From Thalassolituus marinus (GTDB taxonomy: Bacteria; Pseudomonadota; Gammaproteobacteria; Pseudomonadales; Oceanobacteraceae): 64,000 nucleotides of DNA. The stretch's first letter is position 1. The number at the start of each line of letters is the position of its first letter. The notes below the pieces were generated by a model. That model had not been told where the DNA came from. It was given only the letters and a program-made list of their open reading frames with translations, and did not search any database. Positions 7,463-17,235 of the stretch are shown here, piece by piece. The stretch is from positions 23,161 to 87,160 of the forward strand of contig NZ_JAEDAH010000088.1 of NCBI RefSeq assembly GCF_020320395.1, read 5' to 3'. Made by a program: the position numbers and the translations under genes.

Positions 7463-8815
7463 ATGACTGCGAAAAATCAGGGAATTCATGGGGTATGGAA
7501 GAACCGCTGGACCTTTATTCTGGCGGCTACCGGTTCCGCTGTAGGGCTGGGTAATATCTGGAAGTTTCCGTACATCACCGGTGAGAACGGTGGTGGTGCT
7601 TTTGTTCTGATGTATCTGGCCTGCATTCTGGTGGCGGGTATTCCGGTTATGATGGCCGAAGTTCTGCTGGGTCGCCGTGGTCGCATGAGTCCGATTCACA
7701 CCATGGAGCATGAGACCAAAGAGCAGAAAGCGCCCGGGATCTTTGCCGGGCTGGGCTGGATGGGTGCGGTCGCAGGCTTCTTTATTCTGTCGTTCTACAG
7801 TGTGATTGCCGGCTGGACGCTGGCCTACATCGGCAAAATGGCGTCTGGTGAATTCACCCAGGCCACGGCGGATGTGGCGGAAGCATCGTTTTCTGCATTG
7901 CTGGCTGACCCGTGGATGTTACTTGGGCTGCATACCTTATTTATGGTGATGACGGGTGCTGTTATTGCCCGCGGTGTGAAGCATGGCCTGGAAGATGGTG
8001 TGCGTCTGCTGATGCCAGCGCTGTTTATTATGCTGCTGGTGCTGTTTGGCTATGCACTGACCACGCCGGGCTTTATGCAGGGCTTTAACTTCCTGTTCTC
8101 CTTCGATGCCAGCAAGCTCAACAGCGATAGCATTGTGGTTGCCCTGGGGCATTCGTTCTTTACCCTGAGTCTGGGGATGGGCGCGATGATGGCTTACGGT
8201 GCTTATATGCCGGGCAAAGCCTCGCTCACCAGTACGGTGGTAACAGTTGCTGTTCTCGATACTCTGGTGGCGTTGATTGCCGGCCTGATTATCTTCCCGA
8301 TTGTATTTACCAATAATATGGAACCGGCCGCGGGTCCGGGCCTGATGTTCCAGACTCTGCCTATTGCTTTTGGAGCGTTACCGGCCGGTAGTCTGATTGG
8401 TACTGTGTTCTTTGTGCTGGTTGCCATTGCGGCATGGAGTTCAGCGATATCCATTGCCGAACCAGCGGTTGCCTGGGCGGTGGAGAAGGGCATTCCACGT
8501 GGTCGTGCGACCTTCCTGGTGTGCTTACTGGCCTGGTTGGTGGGTATCCTAACTGTGCTGTCGTTCAACGTGATGGGCGATGTGAAGTTCCTGAAGGGTA
8601 CAGTGTTCGATAATCTGGACTTTCTGACCTCGAACATTATGATGCCGCTCGGCGGCGTAGCGATTGCAGTTTTCGTCGGCTGGTTTATGCGTCGTAAGGA
8701 TGTGGCTGGCGAAGTGAAGATGAAAGACAAGCGCTTGTTCCGCGCCTGGCGCTTCACCTTGCGTTACATCTCGCCGCTGGCGATTCTGTATATTTTTATC
8801 AAAGGCTTGGGGTAA
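7463..8815 (+). CDS. sodium-dependent neurotransmitter:sodium symporter (NSS) family transporter
   Basis: A 450-residue inner-membrane protein of the LeuT-fold NSS family, which imports amino acids or related solutes with sodium. The N-terminal signature WKNRWTFILAATGSAVGLGN, then IWKFPYITGENGGG, covers TM1 and its Na+/substrate site. About eleven to twelve hydrophobic segments follow. The start at 7463 (MTAKNQGIHGVW) is chosen because the frame upstream to 7298 overlaps smpB antisense and has no family match. The substrate cannot be told from sequence. Confidence 0.9.
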   Translation: MTAKNQGIHGVWKNRWTFILAATGSAVGLGNIWKFPYITGENGGGAFVLMYLACILVAGIPVMMAEVLLGRRGRMSPIHTMEHETKEQKAPGIFAGLGWMGAVAGFFILSFYSVIAGWTLAYIGKMASGEFTQATADVAEASFSALLADPWMLLGLHTLFMVMTGAVIARGVKHGLEDGVRLLMPALFIMLLVLFGYALTTPGFMQGFNFLFSFDASKLNSDSIVVALGHSFFTLSLGMGAMMAYGAYMPGKASLTSTVVTVAVLDTLVALIAGLIIFPIVFTNNMEPAAGPGLMFQTLPIAFGALPAGSLIGTVFFVLVAIAAWSSAISIAEPAVAWAVEKGIPRGRATFLVCLLAWLVGILTVLSFNVMGDVKFLKGTVFDNLDFLTSNIMMPLGGVAIAVFVGWFMRRKDVAGEVKMKDKRLFRAWRFTLRYISPLAILYIFIKGLG

Positions 8816-8835
8816 ACCGGGCTGAGTAGTAGCTG

Positions 8836-9267
8836 ATGACAACCATTACCCGTAGTGCGCTGGTGATGCATTCTGCTGAGCAGATGTTTGATCTGGTTAA
8901 TGATGTACGCCGCTACCCTGAATTTTTGCAGGGCTGTAAGGCCACCGAGGTGCTGAATGAGGGCGACGATTTTATCGAAGCGACCCTCACCATCTCCAAG
9001 GCTGGTGTTAACCAGAGTTTCAGTACACACAACAATCTGGTGCGCCCGGAACGTATGGAAATGCGTCTGCTGGACGGACCATTTACCCGCTTTGAGGGTA
9101 TCTGGCGCTTTCAGGCGTTGTCTGATGAAGCCTGTAAGGTCTCACTCGATATGGAATTCGAAATGGGCAACAAGCTGGCTGGCGCTGCCATGGGGGCAGT
9201 GTTCAAGCAGGTGGCAGGCATGATGGTGGATTCCTTTGTAAAGCGGGCGAAAGAGATTTATGGCTGA
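8836..9267 (+). CDS. ratA: RatA/COQ10-type START-domain protein
   Basis: 143 residues of the polyketide-cyclase/START superfamily (MHSAEQMFDLVNDVRRYPEF, NKLAGAAMGAVFKQVAGMMV), the YfjG/RatA group. Eukaryotic COQ10 relatives bind ubiquinone; E. coli RatA was described as a toxin that blocks 70S ribosome formation, so the name and function are not settled. It overlaps the next gene by 8 bases, as in the conserved smpB-ratA-rnfH neighbourhood. Confidence 0.9.
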   Translation: MTTITRSALVMHSAEQMFDLVNDVRRYPEFLQGCKATEVLNEGDDFIEATLTISKAGVNQSFSTHNNLVRPERMEMRLLDGPFTRFEGIWRFQALSDEACKVSLDMEFEMGNKLAGAAMGAVFKQVAGMMVDSFVKRAKEIYG

Positions 9268-9553
9268 CATGATTGAAGTAGAAGTAGCGTACGCATTGCC
9301 GGAAAAGCAGAAGATTCTTACCGTGGAAGTGGAGGAAGGCACCACCATGCTGGATGCGGTCAAAGCTTCCGGTATTGAGCAGGAGTTCCCCGAGCTGGAT
9401 CTGGCGGAAGCCAAATTTGGTATTTTTGGTAAAGCGACCCGCACCCCGGAAACCGATGTGCTGCGCGCTGGTGATCGGGTGGAAATCTATCGCCCGTTAA
9501 TCATCGACCCTAAGCAGGCGCGGGCTAATCGCGCGGCAAAGGCGGCCAGGTAA
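9260..9553 (+). CDS. rnfH: RnfH/RatB family ubiquitin-fold protein
   Basis: 97-residue small acidic protein (MADMIEVEVAYALPEKQ, TMLDAVKASGI, FGIFGKATR, RVEIYRPLIIDPKQARANRA). This matches the RnfH/YfjF family with a beta-grasp fold. ATG at 9260 lies inside the end of ratA, so translation is coupled. The molecular role is unproven in most bacteria; the family sits beside ratA and opposite bamE. Confidence 0.92.
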   Translation: MADMIEVEVAYALPEKQKILTVEVEEGTTMLDAVKASGIEQEFPELDLAEAKFGIFGKATRTPETDVLRAGDRVEIYRPLIIDPKQARANRAAKAAR

Positions 9554-9570
9554 GCGTTTCTTAAGCCAAT

Positions 9571-9600
9571 AAAAAAGCCAGCATGATGCTGGCTTTTTTG
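9571..9600. terminator. bidirectional terminator between rnfH and bamE
   Basis: A6-GCCAGCATGATGCTGGC-T6 hairpin usable from both strands; it serves the converging rnfH and bamE genes. Confidence 0.9.
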
Positions 9601-9615
9601 CGTTCTGGCGACTGC

Positions 9616-10020
9616 TCAGGATTCCGGGTTCACGACACTGTCGTTAGAGCGTTCTTCCTGTGGCACTGATGATGTGTCGTCTTCAGTCGCCTTGTCTGCT
9701 GGCAGGCTGCCAGTGTAGTGGCTGTAGTTCCCTGCAGCATCAAAGAACACGCTGATATGGTACTGCTCGACGATCTCGTCGCGTTTCTCCAGGGTGTAGA
9801 TGTAATCCCAGCGGTTGCTGTCAAACGGAGTCTGAATCACCGGGTTTCCCATGACGTAGCGCACCTGGCGCTGGGTCATGCCGGGCTTTAGCTGAGACAG
9901 CATATCGGCCGTCACAATGTTGCCCTGTTGTACATTAAGCTTGTAGACGCCAGGGAATGAGCAGCCCGTCAGGGTTGCAAATCCGAGCAAAACAGTCAGA
10001 ATCGACGCTCTTTTAATCAA
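9616..10020 (-). CDS. bamE: outer-membrane assembly lipoprotein BamE (OmlA/SmpA)
   Basis: 134-residue lipoprotein with signal MIKRASILTVLLGFATLTGC; the LTGC lipobox gives the lipidated Cys. The SmpA/OmlA domain follows (NIVTADMLSQLKPGMTQRQV, MGNPVIQTPFDSNRWDYIYT). It is part of the BAM complex that folds outer-membrane barrels. The start is TTG at 10020 with AGGA 8 bases upstream; no ATG is better placed. It is divergent from fur with a short shared promoter region, as known for omlA-fur in Pseudomonas aeruginosa. Confidence 0.93.
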   Translation of the reverse strand: MIKRASILTVLLGFATLTGCSFPGVYKLNVQQGNIVTADMLSQLKPGMTQRQVRYVMGNPVIQTPFDSNRWDYIYTLEKRDEIVEQYHISVFFDAAGNYSHYTGSLPADKATEDDTSSVPQEERSNDSVVNPES

Positions 10021-10037
10021 CTTTTTGGTCCTATACG

Positions 10038-10074
10038 TTGCGCTACAGCTTAGAGCGGCGATAATACCGATAAT
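10038..10074 (+). promoter_or_regulatory. fur promoter with a partial Fur-box-like repeat
   Basis: TTGCGC (10038-10043), 16 bases, then GATAAT (10060-10065) as -10. A second GATAAT follows at 10069-10074. Two GATAAT hexamers spaced by three resemble Fur-box half sites, so autoregulation is plausible. The same 85 bases must also hold the bamE promoter. Confidence 0.45.
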
Positions 10075-10105
10075 TCAAGTTACTGTGAAATCTTCGAGGA
10101 AGCCC

Positions 10106-10513
10106 ATGTCCGATCAGAACCAGGAATTGCGTAAAGCTGGTCTTAAAGTAACACTGCCACGTGTCAAAATTCTGAGCATCCTGGAAACCAACTCTGAAGC
10201 GCACATGAGTGCGGAAGATGTTTACAAGTCTCTGATTGAGGCCGGTGAAGACGTTGGTCTGGCGACGGTTTACCGAGTTCTGACTCAGTTTGAGACCGCC
10301 GGTCTGGTGACTCGTCACAACTTTGATGGCGGCCATTCTGTGTTTGAACTGGCGCGTGGTGAGCACCACGATCACATGGTGGACGTGGATGACGGTACAG
10401 TGATTGAGTTCACTAACGAACAGATCGAAAAACTGCAGCACGACATCGCAGAGCAGCACGGTTTTGATCTGGTTGAGCACAGCCTGGTGCTGTACGTACG
10501 CAAGCGCAAGTAA
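10106..10513 (+). CDS. fur: ferric uptake regulator
   Basis: 135-residue Fur. An N-terminal winged helix (RKAGLKVTLPRVKILSIL, DVGLATVYRVLTQFETAGLV) is followed by the metal-binding GEHHDHMVDVDDG region and the dimerisation end. It represses iron-uptake genes when loaded with Fe2+. The ATG at 10106 has GAGGA 6 bases upstream; the longer frame back to 10025 crosses the promoter and is rejected. The Cys pair of the E. coli C-terminal zinc site is absent, as in the shorter Pseudomonas-type Fur proteins. Confidence 0.96.
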   Translation: MSDQNQELRKAGLKVTLPRVKILSILETNSEAHMSAEDVYKSLIEAGEDVGLATVYRVLTQFETAGLVTRHNFDGGHSVFELARGEHHDHMVDVDDGTVIEFTNEQIEKLQHDIAEQHGFDLVEHSLVLYVRKRK

Positions 10514-10527
10514 GCGTTAGTGCAATG

Positions 10528-10556
10528 AAAAGGGCAGCCAAGCTGCCCTTTTTTGT
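10528..10556. terminator. bidirectional terminator between fur and recN
   Basis: AAAAGGGCAGC-CAA-GCTGCCCTTTTTT hairpin between converging genes. Confidence 0.9.
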
Positions 10557-10583
10557 GTCTGTCATTCAGGCTGGCGGATATAT

Positions 10584-12254
10584 TCAGCGCACCAGTGACA
10601 GCATTTCCTGTGCATGGGCCAGGGTTTGCTGAGTAATATCCACACCGCCCAGCATACGAGCTATCTCTTCTGAGCGCTGTTTGTCGTTCAGCTGGCGCAG
10701 TTGCGTATGGGTGGCGCTGTCACCGCTGATTTTACTCACCTGGTAATGGTTATGGGCCTGAGCTGCGACCTGCGGCTGGTGCGTAACACACAGCACCTGG
10801 CTGTCTTTACCCAGGGTGCGTAGCAAACGACCAACCCGTTCGGCAGTACCGCCGCCGATACCAACGTCAACTTCATCGAAGATCAGGCTTGGCGTATCAC
10901 ACACTGCGGCAGTAACCACCTGAATGGCCAGACTGATGCGTGCCAGCTCCCCACCTGAAGCGACCTTCGCCAGCGGGCCTGCTGGCATACCTGGGTTGGT
11001 CTGTACGTAGAATCCAATGCGGTCGATACCATGACGGCTGGCTTTTGTGCTGTCGGTTTCAATCTGGGTAACGAAGCGCGCCCGGCCCAGAGCCAGTGCT
11101 TCAAAATGTTCTTCTACCTGAGTATCCATACGCGCTGCAGCCGCCTGACGTTGCTGGCTGAGGTTGCTGGCCACTGCCTGATATTCCTGTTCCAGTTGTA
11201 CTGCTTGTTGTTGCAGCGCTTCCAGATCATCGTCGCTGAGGTTCAGCTCAGCCAGTGCAGCTTCCTGCTCTTTCCAGTAATCGGGCAGGGCGGATGGTGA
11301 TATATGGTGTTTGCGAGCCATGCTGTAAAGATCACTCAGACGGCTTTCAACCTGCTGCAGTCGGTGTGGATTGATGTCTACCATGTCAAGGTAGCGCTGT
11401 AAGGAATGGCCTGCTTCTTCCAGCTGAATATGTGCCTGCTGCAGCAACTCGCGCGCTTCGTTCAGTAGTGGGTGCTGGTCGTCGATATTGTCCAGGCGCG
11501 TCATGGCCTGGTGTGTCAGCTGCATAGCAGCCAGTTCGCCGGAGTCGTCACCGCTGCTGGCGGCGAGTGCATACTGACCGTTAAGCAGCATGTTTTCGGC
11601 GTTAGCCAGACGTTTATGTTCAGCTTCCAGTTCATCCAGTTCGGTATCGCCGGGTGCCAGCTGACGCAGCTCTTCCACCTGATAGGTCAGCAGCTGGCGT
11701 TGGGCGGTAATTTCGGCACTTTCTTCCTGCAGGCGCGCCAGGCGACGGGCCGCCTGCTGCCATTCTTCCCATACCAGGCTGACTTCATCGGCCTGCAGTT
11801 GCAGGCCACCAAAGGCGTCAATCAGCTGGCGCGGGGTATCTTTCTGCAGCAGACGCTGATGGGCGTGCTGGGAGTGAATTTCAATCAGTAACTGGCCGAT
11901 GTCACGCAGGTCGCTGGCAGAAGCCGGACGGCCGTTAATGTAGCCGCGCGAGCGGCCTTCGGCAGACACCACGCGGCGCAGGATAATGCCGTCGTGGTCG
12001 GCGGGAATATCACGCTGTTGTAACCACAGGCTGGCTCGTTCGTTACTGGTGAAGGTGGCGGCAATTTCGGCTTTGTCGGCGCCACGACGTATACATTCGG
12101 CATCAGCGCGATCACCCAGTGTCAGACCCAGAGCGTCCAGCATAATGGACTTACCAGCACCGGTCTCACCGGTGATGACGGACATTCCCTGGTGCAGCTC
12201 CAGCTCCAGGTGGTCGACGAGCGCAAACTGATGAATGGACAGATGTGCCAGCAT
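10584..12254 (-). CDS. recN: DNA repair protein RecN
   Basis: 556-residue SMC-like ATPase used in double-strand-break repair. Walker A is GETGAGKS near residue 30. A long central coiled coil follows, then the ABC signature KVASGGELARISLAIQ, Walker B LIFDEVDVGIGG and a final switch (VLCVTHQPQVAAQA). The start at 12254 (MLAHLSI) is chosen because GGAG lies 8 bases before it, whereas the ATG at 12266 has no ribosome site. Two LexA boxes overlap its promoter, so it is SOS-induced. Confidence 0.96.
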   Translation of the reverse strand: MLAHLSIHQFALVDHLELELHQGMSVITGETGAGKSIMLDALGLTLGDRADAECIRRGADKAEIAATFTSNERASLWLQQRDIPADHDGIILRRVVSAEGRSRGYINGRPASASDLRDIGQLLIEIHSQHAHQRLLQKDTPRQLIDAFGGLQLQADEVSLVWEEWQQAARRLARLQEESAEITAQRQLLTYQVEELRQLAPGDTELDELEAEHKRLANAENMLLNGQYALAASSGDDSGELAAMQLTHQAMTRLDNIDDQHPLLNEARELLQQAHIQLEEAGHSLQRYLDMVDINPHRLQQVESRLSDLYSMARKHHISPSALPDYWKEQEAALAELNLSDDDLEALQQQAVQLEQEYQAVASNLSQQRQAAAARMDTQVEEHFEALALGRARFVTQIETDSTKASRHGIDRIGFYVQTNPGMPAGPLAKVASGGELARISLAIQVVTAAVCDTPSLIFDEVDVGIGGGTAERVGRLLRTLGKDSQVLCVTHQPQVAAQAHNHYQVSKISGDSATHTQLRQLNDKQRSEEIARMLGGVDITQQTLAHAQEMLSLVR

Positions 12255-12268
12255 TGGATACTCCATAT

Positions 12269-12315
12269 CTGAATGTATATACAGTGTTTTTATATACAGT
12301 ATCCGACTCTGTCAA
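12269..12315 (-). promoter_or_regulatory. recN SOS promoter with two overlapping LexA boxes
   Basis: On the minus strand a perfect TTGACA -35 (12315-12310) is followed by a TATAAA/TAAAAA -10. One LexA box, CTG-N10-CAG, is at 12269-12284. A second with a single mismatch (CTG-N10-CAC on the minus strand) is at 12284-12299, over the -10. Paired boxes at recN match the strongly SOS-regulated E. coli gene. Confidence 0.8.
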
Positions 12316-12334
12316 GAGAATCTTGAAAAAAGCC

Positions 12335-12362
12335 CTTGAAACCCATGATAACGCCCCCAGAT
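12335..12362 (+). promoter_or_regulatory. sigma-32 (RpoH) heat-shock promoter of grpE
   Basis: CTTGAA (12335-12340), a 14-base spacer, then CCCCAGAT (12355-12362), close to the consensus CTTGAA-N13-17-CCCCATNT, 39 bases before the grpE start. Confidence 0.75.
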
Positions 12363-12400
12363 AGAGGCCAGTTGCAATGATATTGACCGAGGAAAGACAG

Positions 12401-12982
12401 ATGTCGGACGAGCAAAAAGTACAGGAAGAGCTGCACGAGCAGGTAGAAGCGGAAACTGAAGCAAGTGCTGAGGCCGAAGCTGCTGATTCCGGCGACGCGC
12501 AGGGTGATGCACTGGCTGCCGCGACTCAGGAAATTGCAGACCTGAAAGAACAGATGCTGCGCCTGCAGGCAGAAATGCAGAACGTTCGCCGCCGCGCGGA
12601 AGCAGACGTCGAGAAGGCCCATAAGTTTGGTGTTGAGAAATTCGCCAACGAAATGGTGGGTACAGTGGATAACCTGGAGCGTGCTCTGGCGGCTTTTACT
12701 GCCGGAGACGAAGCAACTCAGGCGATTCGCGAAGGTGTCGAAATGACACTGTCAGGCCTGTTGTCAGGTCTGGCGAAATTTAAGGTAGAAGTGGTCGATC
12801 CGGTTAGTCAGCCGTTCGATCCGGAACTGCATCAGGCAATGTCGATGGTGGAAAACGGCGATGTAGCGCCGAACACTGTCATTGCTGTCATGCAGAAAGG
12901 TTACACCCTGCAGGGTCGTTTGTTGCGCCCGGCAATGGTGATGGTGAGTAAAGGCGCACCTACGATCAACGAAAACGCCTGA
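12401..12982 (+). CDS. grpE: nucleotide-exchange factor GrpE
   Basis: 193-residue GrpE that releases ADP from DnaK. The acidic N-terminus and long helix (EIADLKEQMLRLQAEMQNVR, RRAEADVEKAHKFGVEKFA) are followed by the beta-domain (VEVVDPVSQPFDPELHQAMS, KGYTLQGRLLRPAMVMVSK). ATG 12401 has GAGGAAAG upstream and gives the usual MSDEQ start; the frame back to 12377 is not used. First gene of grpE-dnaK-dnaJ, behind a heat-shock promoter. Confidence 0.96.
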   Translation: MSDEQKVQEELHEQVEAETEASAEAEAADSGDAQGDALAAATQEIADLKEQMLRLQAEMQNVRRRAEADVEKAHKFGVEKFANEMVGTVDNLERALAAFTAGDEATQAIREGVEMTLSGLLSGLAKFKVEVVDPVSQPFDPELHQAMSMVENGDVAPNTVIAVMQKGYTLQGRLLRPAMVMVSKGAPTINENA

Positions 12983-13001
12983 ATTAAATTGCATCCGGGC
13001 C

Positions 13002-13029
13002 TTGAAAGCTGTTTCCCCGGACTTATATA
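13002..13029 (+). promoter_or_regulatory. housekeeping-type promoter upstream of dnaK
   Basis: TTGAAA (13002-13007), 16 bases, TATATA (13024-13029), 68 bases before dnaK. It would let dnaK be transcribed without heat shock. Confidence 0.55.
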
Positions 13030-13096
13030 GAAAGCAACACAAATACAACGGTTTTAATGTTCACGCAGTTGTACTGCAAACATGAGGATTCAAGAC

Positions 13097-15013
13097 ATGG
13101 GTAAGATTATTGGTATCGACCTGGGCACAACTAACTCCTGTGTAGCCATCATGGATGGCGAGAAGACCCGGGTTATCGAAAACTCTGAAGGTGATCGTAC
13201 TACCCCGTCCATCATCGCATACACCGACGACGAAGTGCTGGTAGGTCAGTCTGCAAAACGTCAGGCAGTGACTAACCCGAACAACACTCTGTTCGCCGTT
13301 AAGCGTCTGATTGGTCGTCGCTTTAAAGACGACGTGGTTCAGAAAGACATCTCTATGGTGCCTTACAAAATCGTAGCGGCCGACAACGGTGACGCATGGG
13401 TTGAAGCGAAAGGCAACAAAATGGCACCACCACAGGTGTCTGCAGAAGTTCTGAAGAAAATGAAGAAAACTGCAGAAGATTACCTGGGTGAAGCGGTCAC
13501 TGAAGCGGTAATTACTGTACCTGCTTACTTCAACGATGCGCAGCGTCAGGCGACCAAAGATGCCGGTAAGATCGCGGGTCTGGAAGTAAAACGTATCATT
13601 AACGAACCAACCGCAGCGGCTCTGGCCTACGGTATGGATAAAGAATCCGGCGACCGTACCATCGCGGTATACGACCTGGGTGGTGGTACGTTCGATATCT
13701 CCATCATCGAAGTAGCTGACGTTGACGGTGAGAAGCAATTCGAAGTACTGGCTACCAACGGTGACACCTTCCTGGGTGGTGAAGACTTTGACCTGCGTCT
13801 GATCGAGTATCTGGCAGCAGAATTCAAGAAAGAAAGCGGTATCGACCTGCATAACGATCCGCTGGCTCTGCAGCGTCTGAAAGAAGCGGCAGAAAAAGCC
13901 AAGGTTGAGCTGTCTTCTTCACAGCAGACTGACGTTAACCTGCCGTACATTACTGCAGATGCAACTGGTCCTAAGCACCTGAACGTTAAAGTGACCCGCG
14001 CTAAGCTGGAGTCTCTGGTGGAAGAACTGGTACAGCGTTCTCTGGAGCCATGCCGCATCGCACTGAAAGATGCTGGCCTGAGCGCTGGTGAAATTGACGA
14101 AGTAATTCTGGTAGGCGGTCAGACCCGTATGCCAATGGTGCAGAAAGAAGTTGCTGACTTCTTCGGTAAAGAGCCACGTAAAGACGTTAACCCGGATGAA
14201 GCTGTAGCGGTTGGTGCTGCGGTACAGGGCGCGGTTCTGTCTGGCGACGTGAAAGACGTACTGCTGCTGGACGTTACCCCGCTGACTCTGGGTATCGAAA
14301 CCATGGGTGGCGTTGCTACTGCGGTTATTGAGAAAAACACCACGATTCCTACCAAGAAATCTCAGGTGTTCTCTACAGCTGATGACAACCAGACTGCAGT
14401 AACCATTCACGTGGTTCAGGGTGAACGTAAGCAGGCTGCGCAGAATAAATCTCTGGGTCGTTTTGACCTGGCCGATATTCCGCCAGCTCCACGTGGTATG
14501 CCACAGATCGAAGTAACCTTCGATATCGATGCTAACGGTATTCTGAACGTAAGCGCGAAAGACAAGGCAACCGGTAAAGAGCAGTCCATCGTTATTAAGG
14601 CTTCTTCTGGTCTGAGCGATGAAGAGATCGAGAAAATGGTTAACGATGCGGAAGCTAACGCAGAAGCTGACCGTCAGTTCGAAGAGCTGGTACAGGCGCG
14701 TAACACCGCTGATGGCCTGGTTCACGCAACCAAGAAGACTCTGGAAGATGCCAAAGACAAGGTAACTGACGAAGAGAAAACCGCTATCGAAGCAGCGATT
14801 GCTGACCTCGAAGTGGCTCTGAAAGGTACTGACAAAGAAGAGATCGAAGCGAAAACCAACGCTCTGACTGAAGCGTCCAGCTCTCTGGCTCAGCGTCTGT
14901 ATGCTGAACAGGCGCAGGCTCAGCAGGCTGGTGCCGAAGGTGCTGAACAGGCAGCTGGCGGTCAGGATGATGACGTTGTAGATGCTGAGTTCGAAGAAGT
15001 AAAAGACAAGTAA
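13097..15013 (+). CDS. dnaK: chaperone protein DnaK (Hsp70)
   Basis: 638-residue Hsp70. The ATPase domain has the signatures [26 protein letters not shown] and [14 protein letters not shown]; then come the [14 protein letters not shown] linker and substrate-binding beta domain and the helical lid, ending in [14 protein letters not shown]. It folds and protects proteins with DnaJ and GrpE. ATG 13097 ([10 protein letters not shown]) with GAGG upstream is preferred over ATG 13082. Length is standard. Confidence 0.98.
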   Translation: MGKIIGIDLGTTNSCVAIMDGEKTRVIENSEGDRTTPSIIAYTDDEVLVGQSAKRQAVTNPNNTLFAVKRLIGRRFKDDVVQKDISMVPYKIVAADNGDAWVEAKGNKMAPPQVSAEVLKKMKKTAEDYLGEAVTEAVITVPAYFNDAQRQATKDAGKIAGLEVKRIINEPTAAALAYGMDKESGDRTIAVYDLGGGTFDISIIEVADVDGEKQFEVLATNGDTFLGGEDFDLRLIEYLAAEFKKESGIDLHNDPLALQRLKEAAEKAKVELSSSQQTDVNLPYITADATGPKHLNVKVTRAKLESLVEELVQRSLEPCRIALKDAGLSAGEIDEVILVGGQTRMPMVQKEVADFFGKEPRKDVNPDEAVAVGAAVQGAVLSGDVKDVLLLDVTPLTLGIETMGGVATAVIEKNTTIPTKKSQVFSTADDNQTAVTIHVVQGERKQAAQNKSLGRFDLADIPPAPRGMPQIEVTFDIDANGILNVSAKDKATGKEQSIVIKASSGLSDEEIEKMVNDAEANAEADRQFEELVQARNTADGLVHATKKTLEDAKDKVTDEEKTAIEAAIADLEVALKGTDKEEIEAKTNALTEASSSLAQRLYAEQAQAQQAGAEGAEQAAGGQDDDVVDAEFEEVKDK

Positions 15014-15016
15014 TTG

Positions 15017-15044
15017 CGTCGGACGTCAGACGTCGGACGTCAGA
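15017..15044. repeat. two tandem 14-bp repeats after dnaK
   Basis: Two identical copies of CGTCGGACGTCAGA, each containing the palindrome GACGTC, just after the dnaK stop. Confidence 0.7.
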
Positions 15045-15059
15045 CCCATTGTCTGATGT

Positions 15060-15096
15060 ACAGATAAGCGCGGCCTGGGTCGCGCTTATCTGTTTA
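15060..15096 (+). terminator. dnaK-dnaJ intercistronic hairpin
   Basis: Perfect 13-bp stem ACAGATAAGCGCG / CGCGCTTATCTGT followed by a short T run. It likely attenuates read-through and lowers dnaJ relative to dnaK. Confidence 0.7.
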
Positions 15097-15128
15097 GAAA
15101 ATGACTACGTGAATGAACGCAAAAGCCT

Positions 15129-16253
15129 ATGTCTAAACGAGATTATTACGAAGTCCTCGGTGTCAGCCGTGACGTTGAGCAGAAAGACCTGAAAAAGGCC
15201 TATCGCAAGCTGGCGATGAAATATCACCCGGATCGCAACCCGGATGATAAAGATGCTGATGCCAAGTTTAAGGAAGCGACCGAAGCCTACGAAGTACTGG
15301 GTGATGAGCAGAAGCGTGCAGCCTACGATCAGTACGGTCATGCCGGCGTAGACGGTCAGGCCGGTGGTTTTGGCGGTGGCGGTGGCGCTAACTTCAGCGA
15401 TATTTTCGGCGATGTATTCGGCGATATTTTTGGCGGCGGTGGTGGTCGTGGCGGTTCCCGTGGTGGCCCGCAACGCGGTTCCGATCTGCGTTACACGCTG
15501 GAATTGTCGCTGGAAGAAGCGGTGCGCGGTGTTGAGAAGAAAATCCGTATTCCAACACTGGTGTCGTGTGAGACCTGTGATGGCTCTGGTGCCAAGCCCG
15601 GAACGACGCCTAAAACCTGTACGACCTGTCATGGCCAGGGCCAGATCCGTATGCAACAGGGTTTCTTCTCTGTGCAGCAGACCTGTCCGAGCTGTCGTGG
15701 TCAGGGCACGATCATTGAAGATCCGTGTAACAGCTGTCATGGCCGTGGCGTAAAAGAAGAAACGAAAACTCTGTCGGTGAAAATTCCGGCGGGTGTTGAT
15801 ACCGGTGACCGCATCCGCCTGGCGGGTGAGGGTGAAGCGGGATCCATGGGTGGCCCAGCCGGTGATCTGTACGTTCAGGTCAGTGTGCGTGAGCACAACC
15901 TGTTCCATCGTGACGGTCGTAACCTCTACTGCGACGTGCCAATCAGTATTGTTGATGCGGCGTTGGGCGGAGAGCTGGAAGTACCGACACTGGATGGTCG
16001 GGTGAAACTGAAGATTCCGGCAGAAACCCAGAGCGGTAAGCTGTTCCGTCTGCGTGGTAAAGGGGTAACCCCGGTACGTGGTGGTCCGGCTGGTGATCTG
16101 CTTTGCCGCGTGCAGGTAGAAACACCTGTTAACCTGACCAGCGAACAGAAAGAGCTGCTGATGCAGTTCCAGGCTTCACTGACTGGTGAAAAACATTCGC
16201 CACAGAAGAAGAGCTGGTTCGAAGGTGTTAAGAAGTTCTTCGAAGATATGTAA
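15129..16253 (+). CDS. dnaJ: chaperone protein DnaJ
   Basis: 374-residue type I Hsp40. The J domain contains the HPD triad ([12 protein letters not shown]); next a Gly/Phe-rich region ([20 protein letters not shown]); then a zinc region with four Cys repeats ([32 protein letters not shown]); then the C-terminal substrate domains. It stimulates the DnaK ATPase. It lies downstream of dnaK after a hairpin and ends with its own terminator. Confidence 0.97.
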   Translation: MSKRDYYEVLGVSRDVEQKDLKKAYRKLAMKYHPDRNPDDKDADAKFKEATEAYEVLGDEQKRAAYDQYGHAGVDGQAGGFGGGGGANFSDIFGDVFGDIFGGGGGRGGSRGGPQRGSDLRYTLELSLEEAVRGVEKKIRIPTLVSCETCDGSGAKPGTTPKTCTTCHGQGQIRMQQGFFSVQQTCPSCRGQGTIIEDPCNSCHGRGVKEETKTLSVKIPAGVDTGDRIRLAGEGEAGSMGGPAGDLYVQVSVREHNLFHRDGRNLYCDVPISIVDAALGGELEVPTLDGRVKLKIPAETQSGKLFRLRGKGVTPVRGGPAGDLLCRVQVETPVNLTSEQKELLMQFQASLTGEKHSPQKKSWFEGVKKFFEDM

Positions 16254-16280
16254 TTCCTCTTTGGGGTAATTACTAAACGA

Positions 16281-16316
16281 GCCGGCCCGGATGAAAATCC
16301 CGGCCGGCTTTGTTTT
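16281..16316 (+). terminator. dnaJ terminator
   Basis: GCCGGCC...GGCCGGC stem followed by TTTGTTTT. Confidence 0.8.
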
Positions 16317-16358
16317 CCTATCGGCGGTGTAATTGGGTATCCTAGGCGCCGTTTTTGA

Positions 16359-17180
<822 letters not shown>

Positions 17181-17196
17181 GTTCGTTGCTGACTAC

Positions 17197-17225
17197 AAAA
17201 AAGCCGCTCAATGAGCGGCTTTTTT
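17197..17225. terminator. bidirectional terminator after dapB
   Basis: A6-GCCGCTC-AAT-GAGCGGC-T6 hairpin between converging dapB and the TetR gene. Confidence 0.9.
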
Positions 17226-17235
17226 GTGGCTGCTG

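Noticed and set aside
13061..14725. Open frames opposite dnaK
   Set aside because: Shadow frames of a highly biased gene, without ribosome sites or domains.
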